From Enterobacteriaceae bacterium UBA7338 (GTDB taxonomy: Bacteria > Pseudomonadota > Gammaproteobacteria > Enterobacterales > Enterobacteriaceae), in assembly GCA_002480085.1 (NCBI GenBank), contig DKPJ01000012.1:62001-126000 (forward strand): DNA of 64,000 bases, read 5' to 3'. How positions within the stretch are numbered: the first letter of the stretch is position 1; each line of letters begins with the position of its first letter. Below, piece by piece: positions 50,631 to 60,632 of this stretch. The notes under the pieces were generated by a model. The model was not told where the DNA came from. It ran no database searches and saw only the letters and a list, made by a program, of their open reading frames with translations. A program made the position numbers and the translations under genes.

Positions 50631-51551
50631 TCAGTCCGCCAACTCCAGAATTTGTACAACCAATTGCGAGAAACTTAATCCAGCCTGGCGAGCCGCCATC
50701 GGGACCAGACTGTGGCTGGTCATACCCGGCGAGGTGTTCGCTTCCAGCAGATAGAAGTGACCATCGCTATCCTGCATGGCATCGATTCGACCCCATCCAC
50801 GGCAGCCTAATACGGTCCAGGCCTTTAGTACCAGATCGCGTAACAGCGCCTCGCGCTCCGCTTCTAATCCGCTGGGGCAGAAATACTGAGTCTCATCAGA
50901 GAGATACTTTGCCTCATAATCATAGAAGGTTCCTGCGGGTTGGATGCGAATTGAGGGTAAAATTTCTTCCCCTAATACTGCAACGGTAAATTCTGGCCCG
51001 CTCAGCCACTTCTCAACTAACACTTCTTCATCATGCTGAAACGCTAAAGCTAACGCCGAATGCAGCGCGTCAGCTTCGTCAACTTTTGACATGCCGACGC
51101 TGGAGCCTTCCCGGCTGGGCTTGACGATCAGCGGCAGGCCCAGGCTGGCGATGTGCTGAAGCACGCTCTCGTCCAGGCCCTGCTCAAACTCTTTACGCGT
51201 CACTGCCGCCCACGGTGCGACAGGCAAGCCCGCGCCCTGCCACAGCAGCTTGCTGCGCAGCTTATCCATGGAGATGGCCGAGGCCATCACGCCGCTGCCG
51301 GTATAAGGCAGACCGGTCAGCTCAAGCAGGCCCTGTAACGTACCGTCTTCGCCGCCGCGACCGTGCAGGGCGATAAAGACCTTGTCAAAGCCCATGCTTC
51401 TAAGCTGGGTGACGTCAGTGTCACGTGGATCCACCGGGTGGGCATCTACCCCACCCTCCCGCAGGCCAGCCAACACCGCTGCGCCAGAGTTCAGCGACAC
51501 CTCACGCTCGGCGGAGGTCCCGCCCAGCAGGACTGCAACTTTATTAGCCAT
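50631..51551 (-). CDS. ddlB: D-alanine--D-alanine ligase B
   Basis: DdlB makes the D-Ala-D-Ala dipeptide for the peptidoglycan stem. The 306-aa ATP-grasp protein has VAVLLGGTSAEREVSL at the start, the KPSREGSSVGMSKV nucleotide loop and the C-terminal EANTSPGMTSHSL. These are all D-Ala-D-Ala type, with no sign of a depsipeptide (vancomycin-resistant) form. It overlaps murC by eight bases. Confidence 0.97.
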   Translation of the reverse strand: MANKVAVLLGGTSAEREVSLNSGAAVLAGLREGGVDAHPVDPRDTDVTQLRSMGFDKVFIALHGRGGEDGTLQGLLELTGLPYTGSGVMASAISMDKLRSKLLWQGAGLPVAPWAAVTRKEFEQGLDESVLQHIASLGLPLIVKPSREGSSVGMSKVDEADALHSALALAFQHDEEVLVEKWLSGPEFTVAVLGEEILPSIRIQPAGTFYDYEAKYLSDETQYFCPSGLEAEREALLRDLVLKAWTVLGCRGWGRIDAMQDSDGHFYLLEANTSPGMTSHSLVPMAARQAGLSFSQLVVQILELAD

Positions 51552-53022
51552 GACGCTCTTCCTCCTGCGGCTGCTGCGGCTTCAGTTTATTCTCGGCCAG
51601 GCTGCGGGCGATTTTACCGATGTTACCTGCGCCCTGAACCAGAATGAGATCGTTACCGGTTAATACCGGGGCCAGCATCGCTGCGATCTGGGCCGGATCC
51701 GGCACCAGAATCGGGTCGATTTTTCCCCGGCCACGGATGGTTCGGCACAGGGAGCGGCTGTCCGCGCCTGGGATCGGCGTCTCGCCTGCGGCATAGACGT
51801 CCAGCATCAGCAGGGCGTCCACCTGGGTCAGCACGTTGGCAAAATCATCGTACAGGTCGCGGGTACGGGTGAAACGGTGCGGCTGGAAAATCATCACCAG
51901 ATTTTTATCCGGCCAGCCCGCACGCGCGGCCTTAATGGTGGCATCCACCTCGGTCGGGTGATGGCCGTAGTCATCAACCAGCATGGCGCTGCCCGCTTTG
52001 CCGTTTACCGGCTCCAGCGGGAACGCACCGAGGAAGTCGAAGCGGCGACCGGTGCCCTGGAAGCTCTCCAGCGCGCGCAGAATTGCTTCGTCATCAATCC
52101 CCTCTTCCGTAGCCACCGCAACCGCCGCCGCCGCGTTCAGAGCGTTATGACGGCCCGGCGCGTTCAGCGTCACCTGCAGGTTAGGTTTGTCCTGGCGCAC
52201 CAGCACAAAGTGCCCCTGCGGCCCGGTCTGCTGGTAGCTCTCTACCCGCACATCCGCGTCATCGCTAAAGCCGTAGGTGGTAGTCTGACGGCCCACGCGC
52301 GGCAGCAGCTCGCGGCACACCGGATCGTCCACGCACATCACCGCCCGGCCATAGAACGGCAGGTTGTGCAGGAAGTTAATAAAGGTCTGCTTCAGGTTCT
52401 CGAAGTCGCCCTGGTAGGTATCCATATGGTCAGCTTCGATATTGGTGACGATGGCTACCATCGGCTGCAGATGCAGGAACGAAGCGTCGCTCTCATCCGC
52501 CTCGGCAATCAGGTAGCGGCTGTGGCCCAGACGCGCATGCACGCCTGCGGCTTTCACCAGCCCGCCGTTAACAAAGGTCGGATCCAGTCCGGCCTCGGCA
52601 TAGATGCTGGAGACCATCGCAGTGGTCGTGGTTTTGCCATGCGTCCCGGCGATGGCGATGCCGTGACGAAAACGCATCAGCTCCGCCAGCATCTCTGCGC
52701 GACGGATCACCGGAATGCGCGCCTCGTGGGCGGCAACGATCTCCGGGTTATCGGCGGAGATGGCGCTGGAGACCACGACGACGCTGGCGTCACGCACGTT
52801 CTCCGGGCGATGGTTGAAGTAGATGGTCGCGCCAAGGGCGGCCAGCTGCTGCGTAACCGGATTTGGCGCAAGGTCGGAACCGCTGATCTGATAGCCTTCG
52901 TTCGCCAGCACCTCAGCGATGCCGCCCATGCCGGCCCCGCCAATGCCAACGAAGTGAATGTGCCGGACGCGACGCATCTCGGGCACGATAGAACGCAGTT
53001 TCGCCAGTTGTTGTGTATTCAT
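51544..53022 (-). CDS. murC: UDP-N-acetylmuramate--L-alanine ligase
   Basis: MurC adds L-Ala to UDP-MurNAc, the first peptide step of wall precursor synthesis. The 492-aa protein has the Mur ligase start HFVGIGGAGMGGIAEVL, the ATP loop AGTHGKTTTTAM, and the substrate and metal residues in EADESDASFLHL and NIEADHMD. It lies 55 bases after murG. Confidence 0.98.
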   Translation of the reverse strand: MNTQQLAKLRSIVPEMRRVRHIHFVGIGGAGMGGIAEVLANEGYQISGSDLAPNPVTQQLAALGATIYFNHRPENVRDASVVVVSSAISADNPEIVAAHEARIPVIRRAEMLAELMRFRHGIAIAGTHGKTTTTAMVSSIYAEAGLDPTFVNGGLVKAAGVHARLGHSRYLIAEADESDASFLHLQPMVAIVTNIEADHMDTYQGDFENLKQTFINFLHNLPFYGRAVMCVDDPVCRELLPRVGRQTTTYGFSDDADVRVESYQQTGPQGHFVLVRQDKPNLQVTLNAPGRHNALNAAAAVAVATEEGIDDEAILRALESFQGTGRRFDFLGAFPLEPVNGKAGSAMLVDDYGHHPTEVDATIKAARAGWPDKNLVMIFQPHRFTRTRDLYDDFANVLTQVDALLMLDVYAAGETPIPGADSRSLCRTIRGRGKIDPILVPDPAQIAAMLAPVLTGNDLILVQGAGNIGKIARSLAENKLKPQQPQEEERHG

Positions 53023-53077
53023 TCTCTAAACGCCATAAACTTCTAAAATTCGTGCGACGCAAAAGGCGTCGCGATGG

Positions 53078-54145
53078 TTAAGCCTGTGCAGCAAGGCTTA
53101 CGGCTTTTGCTACCCGGTCGGTAGCATCAGGAATGGCTGCGGCGCGCGCGCGCTCGGCCATCCCCAGTAACGTAACGCGATCCCAGCCCGCCAGCGTCTC
53201 GACGACGGAATCAACGGTAAACTGCGGCTGCTCAAGGATCTTCGCCGCGTGCACCTGCTCCAATGGCAGCGCATTCCAGTACTGCTGCCGATCCTTATGC
53301 TGGAACGGCACAAACAGCGCGGGCAGCCCGGCGGCAGCGATCTCGCTCACCGTCAGCGCGCCGGAGCGGCAAACTACCACGTCGGCCCAGGCGTAGGCCG
53401 CCGCCATATCATCAATAAACTCGGTCACGCGGTGCTGCGGCTGGCCCGCATCGGCATAGGCCTGCTCAACCGTCTGCTGCGCCCCTTTTCCGCTCTGGTG
53501 CCAGATGGTCACCGTATCGCCAAGCTTTGCGGCTACCTGCGGCAGGGTCTGGTTCAGCACCCGTGCGCCCTGCGAGCCGCCGACGACCAGCACGCGCACC
53601 GGCCCTTCACGACCGGAGAGGCGATCCGCCGGCAGCGGCAGCGCCAACACGTCGGTACGTACCGGATTACCCACCACGTCGGCCTGTGGAAACGCACCGG
53701 GAAACGCCTGCATCACCTTGGTGGCGATCTTCGCCAGCCATTTGTTGGTCAGCCCGGCAATGCCGTTCTGCTCGTGCAGCACCACTGGAATGCCCAGCGA
53801 CCAGGCAGCAAGGCCACCCGGCCCGGAGACGTAGCCGCCCATCCCCAGCACCACGTCCGGTTTGAAGCGCTGCATGATCGTCCGCGCCTGACGCCAGGCG
53901 TTAAAGATACGCAGCGGTGCCAGCAGCATGGCCTTCAGCCCCTTCCCGCGCAGGCCGGAGATGCGAATAAAGTCGATCTCGATACCGTGTTTTGGCACCA
54001 GATCCGCTTCCATACGATCGGCGGTGCCCAGCCAGCGAACCTGCCAGCCCTGGGCCATTAAATGGTGCGCAACCGCCAGGCCGGGGAAAACGTGCCCGCC
54101 CGTGCCGCCTGCCATCACCATTAACCGCTTCGGTTGCCCACTCAT
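53078..54145 (-). CDS. murG: UDP-GlcNAc transferase MurG
   Basis: MurG adds GlcNAc to lipid I, giving lipid II, on the inner face of the membrane. The 355-aa GT28 protein has the N-terminal glycine loop GGTGGHVFPG and the C-domain donor site (VVCRSGALTVSEIAAAGLPALFVPF). The length equals E. coli MurG. Its start overlaps the ftsW stop by four bases, pairing the lipid II synthase with the divisome polymerase. Confidence 0.98.
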   Translation of the reverse strand: MSGQPKRLMVMAGGTGGHVFPGLAVAHHLMAQGWQVRWLGTADRMEADLVPKHGIEIDFIRISGLRGKGLKAMLLAPLRIFNAWRQARTIMQRFKPDVVLGMGGYVSGPGGLAAWSLGIPVVLHEQNGIAGLTNKWLAKIATKVMQAFPGAFPQADVVGNPVRTDVLALPLPADRLSGREGPVRVLVVGGSQGARVLNQTLPQVAAKLGDTVTIWHQSGKGAQQTVEQAYADAGQPQHRVTEFIDDMAAAYAWADVVVCRSGALTVSEIAAAGLPALFVPFQHKDRQQYWNALPLEQVHAAKILEQPQFTVDSVVETLAGWDRVTLLGMAERARAAAIPDATDRVAKAVSLAAQA

Positions 54146-55395
54146 CGAACACCTCGTGTAAACGCCTGGGCTTTTTCCAGACGCGTTTCATAATCTATAC
54201 GCAACAGCATCATGATCGCCGTTGACATAATTAACAGGCTGGAGCCGCCGTAGCTGATCAGCGGCAGCGTCAGACCCTTGGTTGGCAGCATCCCGGCGGC
54301 CGCGCCAACGTTGACGAGTGCCTGAAAACTAAACCAAATCCCGATCGAACAGGCCAGAAAACCCGAGAAACGGTGGTCGATATCCAGCGCTTTCCGTCCA
54401 ATAGACATCGCACGGAAAGCGACGAAGAATACCATCAAAAGCGCCAGTACCACACCGATATAACCCAGTTCTTCGCCGATAATGGAGAAAATGAAGTCGG
54501 TATGCGCCTCTGGCAGGTACTCCAGTTTTTGCACCGAGTTGCCCAGGCCCTGTCCCCAGAACTCACCCCGGCCAAAGGCCATCAGCGACTGGGTCAGCTG
54601 GTAGCCGCTGCCAAACGGATCTTCCCACGGGTTCCAGAACGAGGTAACGCGGCGGATACGGTAGGGTTCGGCGAGGATCAGCAGGACCACGGCGGAGATA
54701 CCCATCCCGATGATGGCAATAAACTGCCACAGCTTGGCCCCGGCGAGGAACAGCATGGCGAGGGTGGTGACAAACAGCACCACCACCGTCCCGAGGTCAG
54801 GCTGCGCCAGCAGCAGCACCGCCAGCACCAGAATCACGCCCATCGGCTTTAAGAAGCCGCGCAGGTTATTACGTACCTCGTCCACCTTACGCACCAGATA
54901 GTTGGCGAGGTAGCAGAAGAGGGAGAGCTTGGTGAACTCGGCGGGCTGGAAGCGCATGACGCCCAGGTCGATCCAGCGCGACGCCCCGTTAATCGAGCTG
55001 CCGACCAGCAGTACCAGCAGCAGCATAACAATAGAGGCGATCAGCATCGCGGAGCTCCAGCGCTGCCAGAACTCCATCGGCAGACGCAGGGTAATCATCG
55101 CCATACAAAACGCGAGGAAAATATAGAGCGCATCGCGCTTGGCAAAGAAGAAAGGATCGTTGGTCAGGCGCTGCCCTACCGGCATCGAGGCGGAGGTCAC
55201 CATAATAAAGCCTACCGCCGCGAGGCCAAAGGTCAGCCACAGCAGCATCCGGTCGTACATGACCAGGCTGTCGGTATCTTTCTCACGCGAGCCCATGACC
55301 CAGCCCTTGAGCGCCGCAAACAGCCACTCCAGGATACCGAGTCCCGGTAGACGCGGCATGCGCGGCAGTCTCAGACGAGGGAGTGATAAGCGCAT
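54142..55395 (-). CDS. ftsW: Septal peptidoglycan polymerase FtsW (SEDS family)
   Basis: FtsW polymerises lipid II at the septum together with FtsI. The 417-aa SEDS protein has ten membrane segments and the signature STAIMMLLRIDYE near the C-terminus. The large extracytoplasmic loop contains NPWEDPFGSGYQLTQSL. It is three residues longer than in E. coli at the cytoplasmic N-terminus (PRLPGLGILEWLFAALKG). One base is shared with murD. Confidence 0.97.
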   Translation of the reverse strand: MRLSLPRLRLPRMPRLPGLGILEWLFAALKGWVMGSREKDTDSLVMYDRMLLWLTFGLAAVGFIMVTSASMPVGQRLTNDPFFFAKRDALYIFLAFCMAMITLRLPMEFWQRWSSAMLIASIVMLLLVLLVGSSINGASRWIDLGVMRFQPAEFTKLSLFCYLANYLVRKVDEVRNNLRGFLKPMGVILVLAVLLLAQPDLGTVVVLFVTTLAMLFLAGAKLWQFIAIIGMGISAVVLLILAEPYRIRRVTSFWNPWEDPFGSGYQLTQSLMAFGRGEFWGQGLGNSVQKLEYLPEAHTDFIFSIIGEELGYIGVVLALLMVFFVAFRAMSIGRKALDIDHRFSGFLACSIGIWFSFQALVNVGAAAGMLPTKGLTLPLISYGGSSLLIMSTAIMMLLRIDYETRLEKAQAFTRGVR

Positions 55396-56711
55396 TAGCC
55401 TAACTCCTTCGCCAGACGGGTGAACTCATCGCCCCGTTGTTCAAAGTTCTTAAACTGATCGAGGCTGGCACAGGCGGGTGACAGCAGCACCATATCGCCC
55501 GGCTTAAGCTGCGGCGCGATAAGGCGCATCGCCTGCTCCATCGTCTCGGTCTGTTCGGCAATTTCAGGGCGTAACGCCGCCAGCTCTGCGCCGTCACGGC
55601 CAAAGCAGTAGAGGCGCACGTTATTGCCGTTCAGGTAGCGGCTCAGCGGTGAGAAGTCTGCCGACTTGCCGTCGCCGCCCAGCAGCAGGTGCAGCGTGCC
55701 GTCAACGTGCAGGCCGTTAAGCGCCGCTTCGGTGCTACCGACGTTGGTGGCCTTGGAGTCGTTGATCCAGCGCACGCCGTTGTGCTCCAGCGCCAGCTGG
55801 AAACGGTGCGCCAGGCCGGTAAAGGTGGTTAGCGCCTTCAGGCTGGTGGCGCGCGGCAGGCCAGCGGCATCCGCCAGCGCCAGCGCCGCCAGGGCGTTGG
55901 TGTAGTTGTGCTGGCCGCTGAGCTTCATCTCTTTAACGTTAAGCACTTTCTCACCCTTCACCCGCAGCCAGGTTTCGCCCTGCTGGCGGTTGAGGTGGTA
56001 GTCACCGACGTCAACGCCAAAGCTGATGCAGCGCTGATCCGCACCACGTACCGGCATGGTCAGCGCATCGTCGGCGTTAACCACGCAGACTTTAGCGTTC
56101 TCAAAAATGCGCAGCTTGGCGGCGCGGTACTGCTGCAGGCCGAACGGATAGCGATCCATATGGTCTTCGGTGACGTTGAGGATCGTCGCCGCAACAGCGT
56201 GCAGGCTGGACGTCGTCTCCAGCTGGAAGCTGGATAGCTCCAGCACGTACAGCTCGCGGTTGCTGTCGAGCAGCATCAAGGCCGGCAGGCCGATATTGCC
56301 GCCCACGCCGACGTTAACGCCCGCCGCTTCCGCCATCTCACCCACCAACTTAGTGACGGTGCTCTTGCCGTTAGAGCCGGTGATCGCAATCACCGGAGCC
56401 TGGGCTTCGCGCACGAACAGTTCGATGTCGCCGACGATCTCCACGCCAGCCTCGGCGGCCGCGCTCAGCGACGGATGCGCCAGGGCGAGACCGGGGCTGG
56501 CAACGATCAGATCCGCCGCCAGCAGCCAGTCGTCATTCAGACTACCAAGGTGGCGCTCCACCGACTCCGGCAGCTTCTCCAGCCCCGGCGGCGCGGTGCG
56601 CGTATCCATCACCCGCGGCGTCACGCCACGCGCAAGGAAAAAGTCCACGCAGGATAGCCCGGTTAACCCTAACCCAATGATGACGACCTGTTTACCCTGG
56701 TAATCTGCCAT
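55395..56711 (-). CDS. murD: UDP-N-acetylmuramoyl-L-alanine--D-glutamate ligase
   Basis: MurD adds D-Glu to the wall precursor. The 438-aa protein has the N-terminal IGLGLTGLSCVDFFLARG, the ATP loop TGSNGKSTVTKL and the C-terminal VLLSPACASLDQF typical of MurD. The length equals E. coli MurD. It lies two bases after mraY. Confidence 0.98.
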   Translation of the reverse strand: MADYQGKQVVIIGLGLTGLSCVDFFLARGVTPRVMDTRTAPPGLEKLPESVERHLGSLNDDWLLAADLIVASPGLALAHPSLSAAAEAGVEIVGDIELFVREAQAPVIAITGSNGKSTVTKLVGEMAEAAGVNVGVGGNIGLPALMLLDSNRELYVLELSSFQLETTSSLHAVAATILNVTEDHMDRYPFGLQQYRAAKLRIFENAKVCVVNADDALTMPVRGADQRCISFGVDVGDYHLNRQQGETWLRVKGEKVLNVKEMKLSGQHNYTNALAALALADAAGLPRATSLKALTTFTGLAHRFQLALEHNGVRWINDSKATNVGSTEAALNGLHVDGTLHLLLGGDGKSADFSPLSRYLNGNNVRLYCFGRDGAELAALRPEIAEQTETMEQAMRLIAPQLKPGDMVLLSPACASLDQFKNFEQRGDEFTRLAKELG

Positions 56712-56713
56712 GA

Positions 56714-57796
56714 TTAACGCACCTTCAGCGTAGCCAGGCCAATCAGCACCAGCATCAGCGAAATAACCCAGAAGCGCACGATGACGCGCGGCTCCGGCCA
56801 GCCTTTCAGTTCATAGTGGTGGTGGATTGGGGCCATACGGAAGATACGCTGTCCGCGCAGCTTGAAAGAGCCAACCTGCAAAATGACCGACAGGGTCTCC
56901 ACCACAAATACGCCTCCCATGATCACCAGCAGGAACTCCTGGCGCAGCAGCACGGCGATAATGCCCAGCGCGCCGCCCAGCGCCAGCGATCCGACGTCGC
57001 CCATAAAGACCTGCGCCGGATAGGTGTTAAACCACAGGAAGCCCAGCCCTGCCCCGACGATAGCCGTACAGACGATCACCAGTTCACCGGCGTGGCGCAG
57101 GTAGGGAATGTGCAGATAGCTGGCAAAGTTCATGTTGCCGGTTGCCCAGGCCACCAGCGCAAAGCCTGACGCCACCAGTACGGTTGGCATGATAGCCAGG
57201 CCGTCGAGACCATCGGTAAGGTTCACGGCGTTGCCGGTACCGACGATGACGAAGTAGGCCAGCAGGATATAGAGGATGCCCAGCTGCGGCATAACGTCTT
57301 TAAAGAACGGTACGACCAGCTGCGTAGCCGGGGTATCGTTGCCCACCAGATAGAGCGCAAAGGAGACGCCCAGGGCGATAACCGACATCCAGAAATATTT
57401 CCAGCGGGCGATAAGGCCCTTGGTGTCTTTGCGCACCACCTTACGGTAGTCGTCAACAAAGCCGATGATGCCGTAGCCCACCAGCACCACCAGCACGCAC
57501 CAGACGTAGGGGTTAGAGGGGTAAGCCCACAGGAGTACCGACACCACAATGGCGGTGAGGATCATGATCCCACCCATCGTTGGGGTGCCGCGCTTGCTGA
57601 AGTGTGATTCCGGACCGTCGTTACGAACAACCTGGCCAAACGAGAGCTTTTGCAGTCGGGCGATCATGCGCGGCCCCATCCATAAGGAGATGAAGAGCGC
57701 GGTCAGCAGGCTGACAATGGCGCGAAACGTCAGATAGGAAAAGACGTTAAAGCCCGAATAATATTTGACCAAATGCTCGGCCAGCCAAACTAACAT
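56714..57796 (-). CDS. mraY: Phospho-N-acetylmuramoyl-pentapeptide transferase MraY
   Basis: MraY transfers phospho-MurNAc-pentapeptide to undecaprenyl phosphate, giving lipid I. The 360-aa protein has ten membrane segments. Conserved cytoplasmic loops include GTPTMGGIMIL, the catalytic NLTDGLDGLA, FMGDVGSLALGG, and the His-rich MAPIHHHYEL. The length equals E. coli MraY. The start lies in the end of murF, with a seven-base overlap. Confidence 0.98.
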   Translation of the reverse strand: MLVWLAEHLVKYYSGFNVFSYLTFRAIVSLLTALFISLWMGPRMIARLQKLSFGQVVRNDGPESHFSKRGTPTMGGIMILTAIVVSVLLWAYPSNPYVWCVLVVLVGYGIIGFVDDYRKVVRKDTKGLIARWKYFWMSVIALGVSFALYLVGNDTPATQLVVPFFKDVMPQLGILYILLAYFVIVGTGNAVNLTDGLDGLAIMPTVLVASGFALVAWATGNMNFASYLHIPYLRHAGELVIVCTAIVGAGLGFLWFNTYPAQVFMGDVGSLALGGALGIIAVLLRQEFLLVIMGGVFVVETLSVILQVGSFKLRGQRIFRMAPIHHHYELKGWPEPRVIVRFWVISLMLVLIGLATLKVR

Positions 57797-59148
57797 GTCC
57801 CATTCTCCTGTAATGCGCGTACTACCTCTTCCATGGCAGCACTACGTGAACCTTTCACCAAAATGGTAATAATCTGCTGCTCTGCAATCAGCGCCTTGAG
57901 GCGCGCGATCAGCGCAGCTTTATCGTTAAAATGTTCGCCAACGCCGCTGGCGTCGGAGATACCTTTGCTCTGGACGCCCACGCTCAGCACGCGATCGAGA
58001 CCGGAGGCTTTCGCCGCCTCCCCCACCTGCTGATGGCACGCTTCGCTCTCATCGCCCAGCTCGGCCATATCGCCCACCACCATCACCCGGTAGCCCGGCA
58101 TCTCGGAGAGCACCTGCGCCGCCGCGGTCATCGAGCCGACGTTAGCGTTGTAGGAGTCGTCGAGCAGCAGCTGGTTTTCTGCAAGCTGAATAGGGAACAG
58201 ACGTCCCGGCACGGCCTTCAGCTTCGCCAGCCCGGCCTTCACCGCGTCCAGCGTGGCGCCCACCGCCATCGCCAGCGCCGTTGCCGCCAGCGCGTTAGCA
58301 ATGTTGTGACGACCCGGCAGCGGCAGCAGCACCTCAACGTTGCCGGTTGGGGTTTGCAGCGTGAAGGTGGTCCCGTGCGAAGTTACGTGCACGTTATTGG
58401 CAGTGAAGTCGCTGTTAGCCGCGTTCGGTGAGAAGCGCCAGATTTTGCGCTCGCCGATGATGCTCTGCCAGTTCAGCCAGTCGTTGTTGTCCGCGTTCAT
58501 GATCGCCACGCCGTTCAGCGGCAGGCCGGTAAAGATCTCACCCTTCGCCTTGGCCACGCCCGCCAGCGAGCCGAAGCCCTCCAGGTGCGCGGCGGCCAGG
58601 TTGTTGACCAGCGCGGCTTCCGGGCGGGTCAGGCTAACGGTCCAGGCGATTTCGCCCTGGTGGTTAGCCCCCAGCTCGATCACCGCATACTGGTGTTCTT
58701 TCGTCAGGCGTAGCAGTGTCATCGGCACGCCGATGTCATTATTTAGGTTGCCTGCGGTATAAAGCGTATTGCCGCACTCGCCGAGGATGGCGGCGGTCAT
58801 CTCTTTCACCGAGGTTTTACCGGAGGAGCCGGTGAGCGCGACCACGCGGGTTGGCACCTGCTGGCGCACCCAGGCCGCGATTTCGCCAAAGGCGAGACGG
58901 GTATCCTTCACCACCAGCTGCGGCAGATCGCAGTCGAGCTTACGGCTGACCAGCAGCGCGCCCGCGCCGCCCGCCTTCGCCTGCTCGGCAAAGTCATGGG
59001 CGTCGAAGCGTTCACCTTTCAGAGCCACAAACAGGCAGCCCGGCGTCAGCTGGCGGGTATCGGTTGTTACTGCATCAACGGTCAGACTCTGGCCGTGCAG
59101 CTCGCCGTTGAGGATCTGGGCAAGCTCGTTAAGGGTTACGCTAATCAT
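57790..59148 (-). CDS. murF: UDP-MurNAc-tripeptide--D-alanyl-D-alanine ligase
   Basis: MurF adds D-Ala-D-Ala (made by DdlB) to complete the pentapeptide precursor. The 452-aa protein has the ATP loop TGSSGKTSVKEM and the LDDSYNANVGSM segment of the Mur ligase family. It overlaps murE by four bases and mraY by seven. Confidence 0.97.
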   Translation of the reverse strand: MISVTLNELAQILNGELHGQSLTVDAVTTDTRQLTPGCLFVALKGERFDAHDFAEQAKAGGAGALLVSRKLDCDLPQLVVKDTRLAFGEIAAWVRQQVPTRVVALTGSSGKTSVKEMTAAILGECGNTLYTAGNLNNDIGVPMTLLRLTKEHQYAVIELGANHQGEIAWTVSLTRPEAALVNNLAAAHLEGFGSLAGVAKAKGEIFTGLPLNGVAIMNADNNDWLNWQSIIGERKIWRFSPNAANSDFTANNVHVTSHGTTFTLQTPTGNVEVLLPLPGRHNIANALAATALAMAVGATLDAVKAGLAKLKAVPGRLFPIQLAENQLLLDDSYNANVGSMTAAAQVLSEMPGYRVMVVGDMAELGDESEACHQQVGEAAKASGLDRVLSVGVQSKGISDASGVGEHFNDKAALIARLKALIAEQQIITILVKGSRSAAMEEVVRALQENGTC

Positions 59149-60632
59149 GCCACCACTCCCAGCAGACGCGCAGCGGTGACGCGGTCGGAATAGTCGAGAC
59201 GGCGGGTGCCGACGATCTGATAATCTTCATGGCCCTTACCGGCCAGCAGCACGACGTCGTTCTCTTGCGCCTGCATAATGGCGCTGGTTACCGCTTCGGC
59301 GCGGCCTTCCACCACCCGGGCGCGGCCTGCGTCGAGCATACCGGCGAGAATATCGTTAATGATGGCGCGTGGCTCCTCGGTACGCGGGTTATCGTCGGTG
59401 ACCACCGGAACGTCGGCAAACTCCTCGGCAATCGCCCCCATCAGCGGACGCTTGCCTTTATCACGATCGCCGCCGCAGCCAAAGACGCACCACAGCTTGC
59501 CGGTGCAGTGCAGGCGCGCGGCCTGCAGCGCTTTCTCCAGCGCATCCGGGGTATGGGCGTAATCCACCACCACAGTGGGTTTGCCCGGTGCAGTGAAGAC
59601 TTCCATGCGGCCGCACACCGGCTGCAGGCGCGACGCCGTCTTCAGCAGGTCGCTCAGCGGGAAGTCCAGCGCCAGCAGGGTTGCCAGCGCCAGCAGCAGG
59701 TTACTGACGTTAAACGCCCCCATCAGGCGGCTTTCGATTTCGCCCTCGCCCCAGGAGGAGGTGAAGCGCACCGTGGCCCCGCTGTCGTGATAGCTTACCG
59801 CCTCGGCTTTCAGCCAGCGGCCATGACAGTTGGGATTAATATGCCCTTCCATAGAGACCGCAACGGCGTCCGGCAGGTTGGCCAGCCAGCGGCGACCCAC
59901 TTCGTCATCGGCGTTAACGATCGCCTCGCCATAGTGATGCGCGGAGAAGAGCTGCCATTTTGCCGATTCGTAGCCCGCCATATCCCCGTGATAATCGAGG
60001 TGATCGCGGCTCAGGTTAGTGAATACCGAGGCACGGAACTTCAGGGCGGCGACGCGGTGCTGCACCAGGCCATGGGAGGAGACCTCCATCGCGGCAAAGG
60101 TTGCCCCCTGCCCTGCCAGATCGGCAAGCACGTGCTGAACGTCAATGGCGGAGCCGGTGGTGTTTTCGGTTGGGATCGCCTTGCCCAGCAGGCCGTTGCC
60201 CACCGTACCCATCACCGCGCTGGTTTCACCCAGCAGCTGTGCCCACTGCGCCAGCAGCTGGGTGGTGGTGGTTTTGCCGTTGGTGCCGGTGACGCCCACC
60301 AGGCTTAAATGCTCGGCAGGCTCGTTATAAAATCGTCCGGCCAGCGCAGAGAGGCGCTCGTTAAGCTGGCTGAGGTAGATAACCGGCACGCCGTGAACCT
60401 CACGGATCTCACCGTCGGCGGCCTCGCCTTTTGCTTCCGCAATGATGGCCGCCACGCCCTGTGCTATCGCCTGCGGGATATACCGACGCCCGTCCGCCTG
60501 GTGGCCCACTACCGCCACAAAGAGATCGCCCGCTGCCGCCACGCGACTGTCGAGTGTCATTTCCCGCAAAGCTCGCGCAGGCAAATTCGATACCCACGGA
60601 GCGAGAAGGTCGCGCAAATTACGATCTGCCAC
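59145..60632 (-). CDS. murE: UDP-MurNAc-L-Ala-D-Glu--meso-diaminopimelate ligase
   Basis: MurE adds meso-diaminopimelate, the cross-linking residue of gram-negative peptidoglycan. The 495-aa form starts at GTG 60632 (VADRNLRDLLAPW), as in E. coli, after AGGGAACAG. An ATG at 60650 would add six residues and also lies in ftsI. The ATP loop GVTGTNGKTTTTQLL and the meso-DAP-specific DDNPRTEEP are present. The start overlaps the ftsI end by 14 bases. Confidence 0.96.
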   Translation of the reverse strand: MADRNLRDLLAPWVSNLPARALREMTLDSRVAAAGDLFVAVVGHQADGRRYIPQAIAQGVAAIIAEAKGEAADGEIREVHGVPVIYLSQLNERLSALAGRFYNEPAEHLSLVGVTGTNGKTTTTQLLAQWAQLLGETSAVMGTVGNGLLGKAIPTENTTGSAIDVQHVLADLAGQGATFAAMEVSSHGLVQHRVAALKFRASVFTNLSRDHLDYHGDMAGYESAKWQLFSAHHYGEAIVNADDEVGRRWLANLPDAVAVSMEGHINPNCHGRWLKAEAVSYHDSGATVRFTSSWGEGEIESRLMGAFNVSNLLLALATLLALDFPLSDLLKTASRLQPVCGRMEVFTAPGKPTVVVDYAHTPDALEKALQAARLHCTGKLWCVFGCGGDRDKGKRPLMGAIAEEFADVPVVTDDNPRTEEPRAIINDILAGMLDAGRARVVEGRAEAVTSAIMQAQENDVVLLAGKGHEDYQIVGTRRLDYSDRVTAARLLGVVA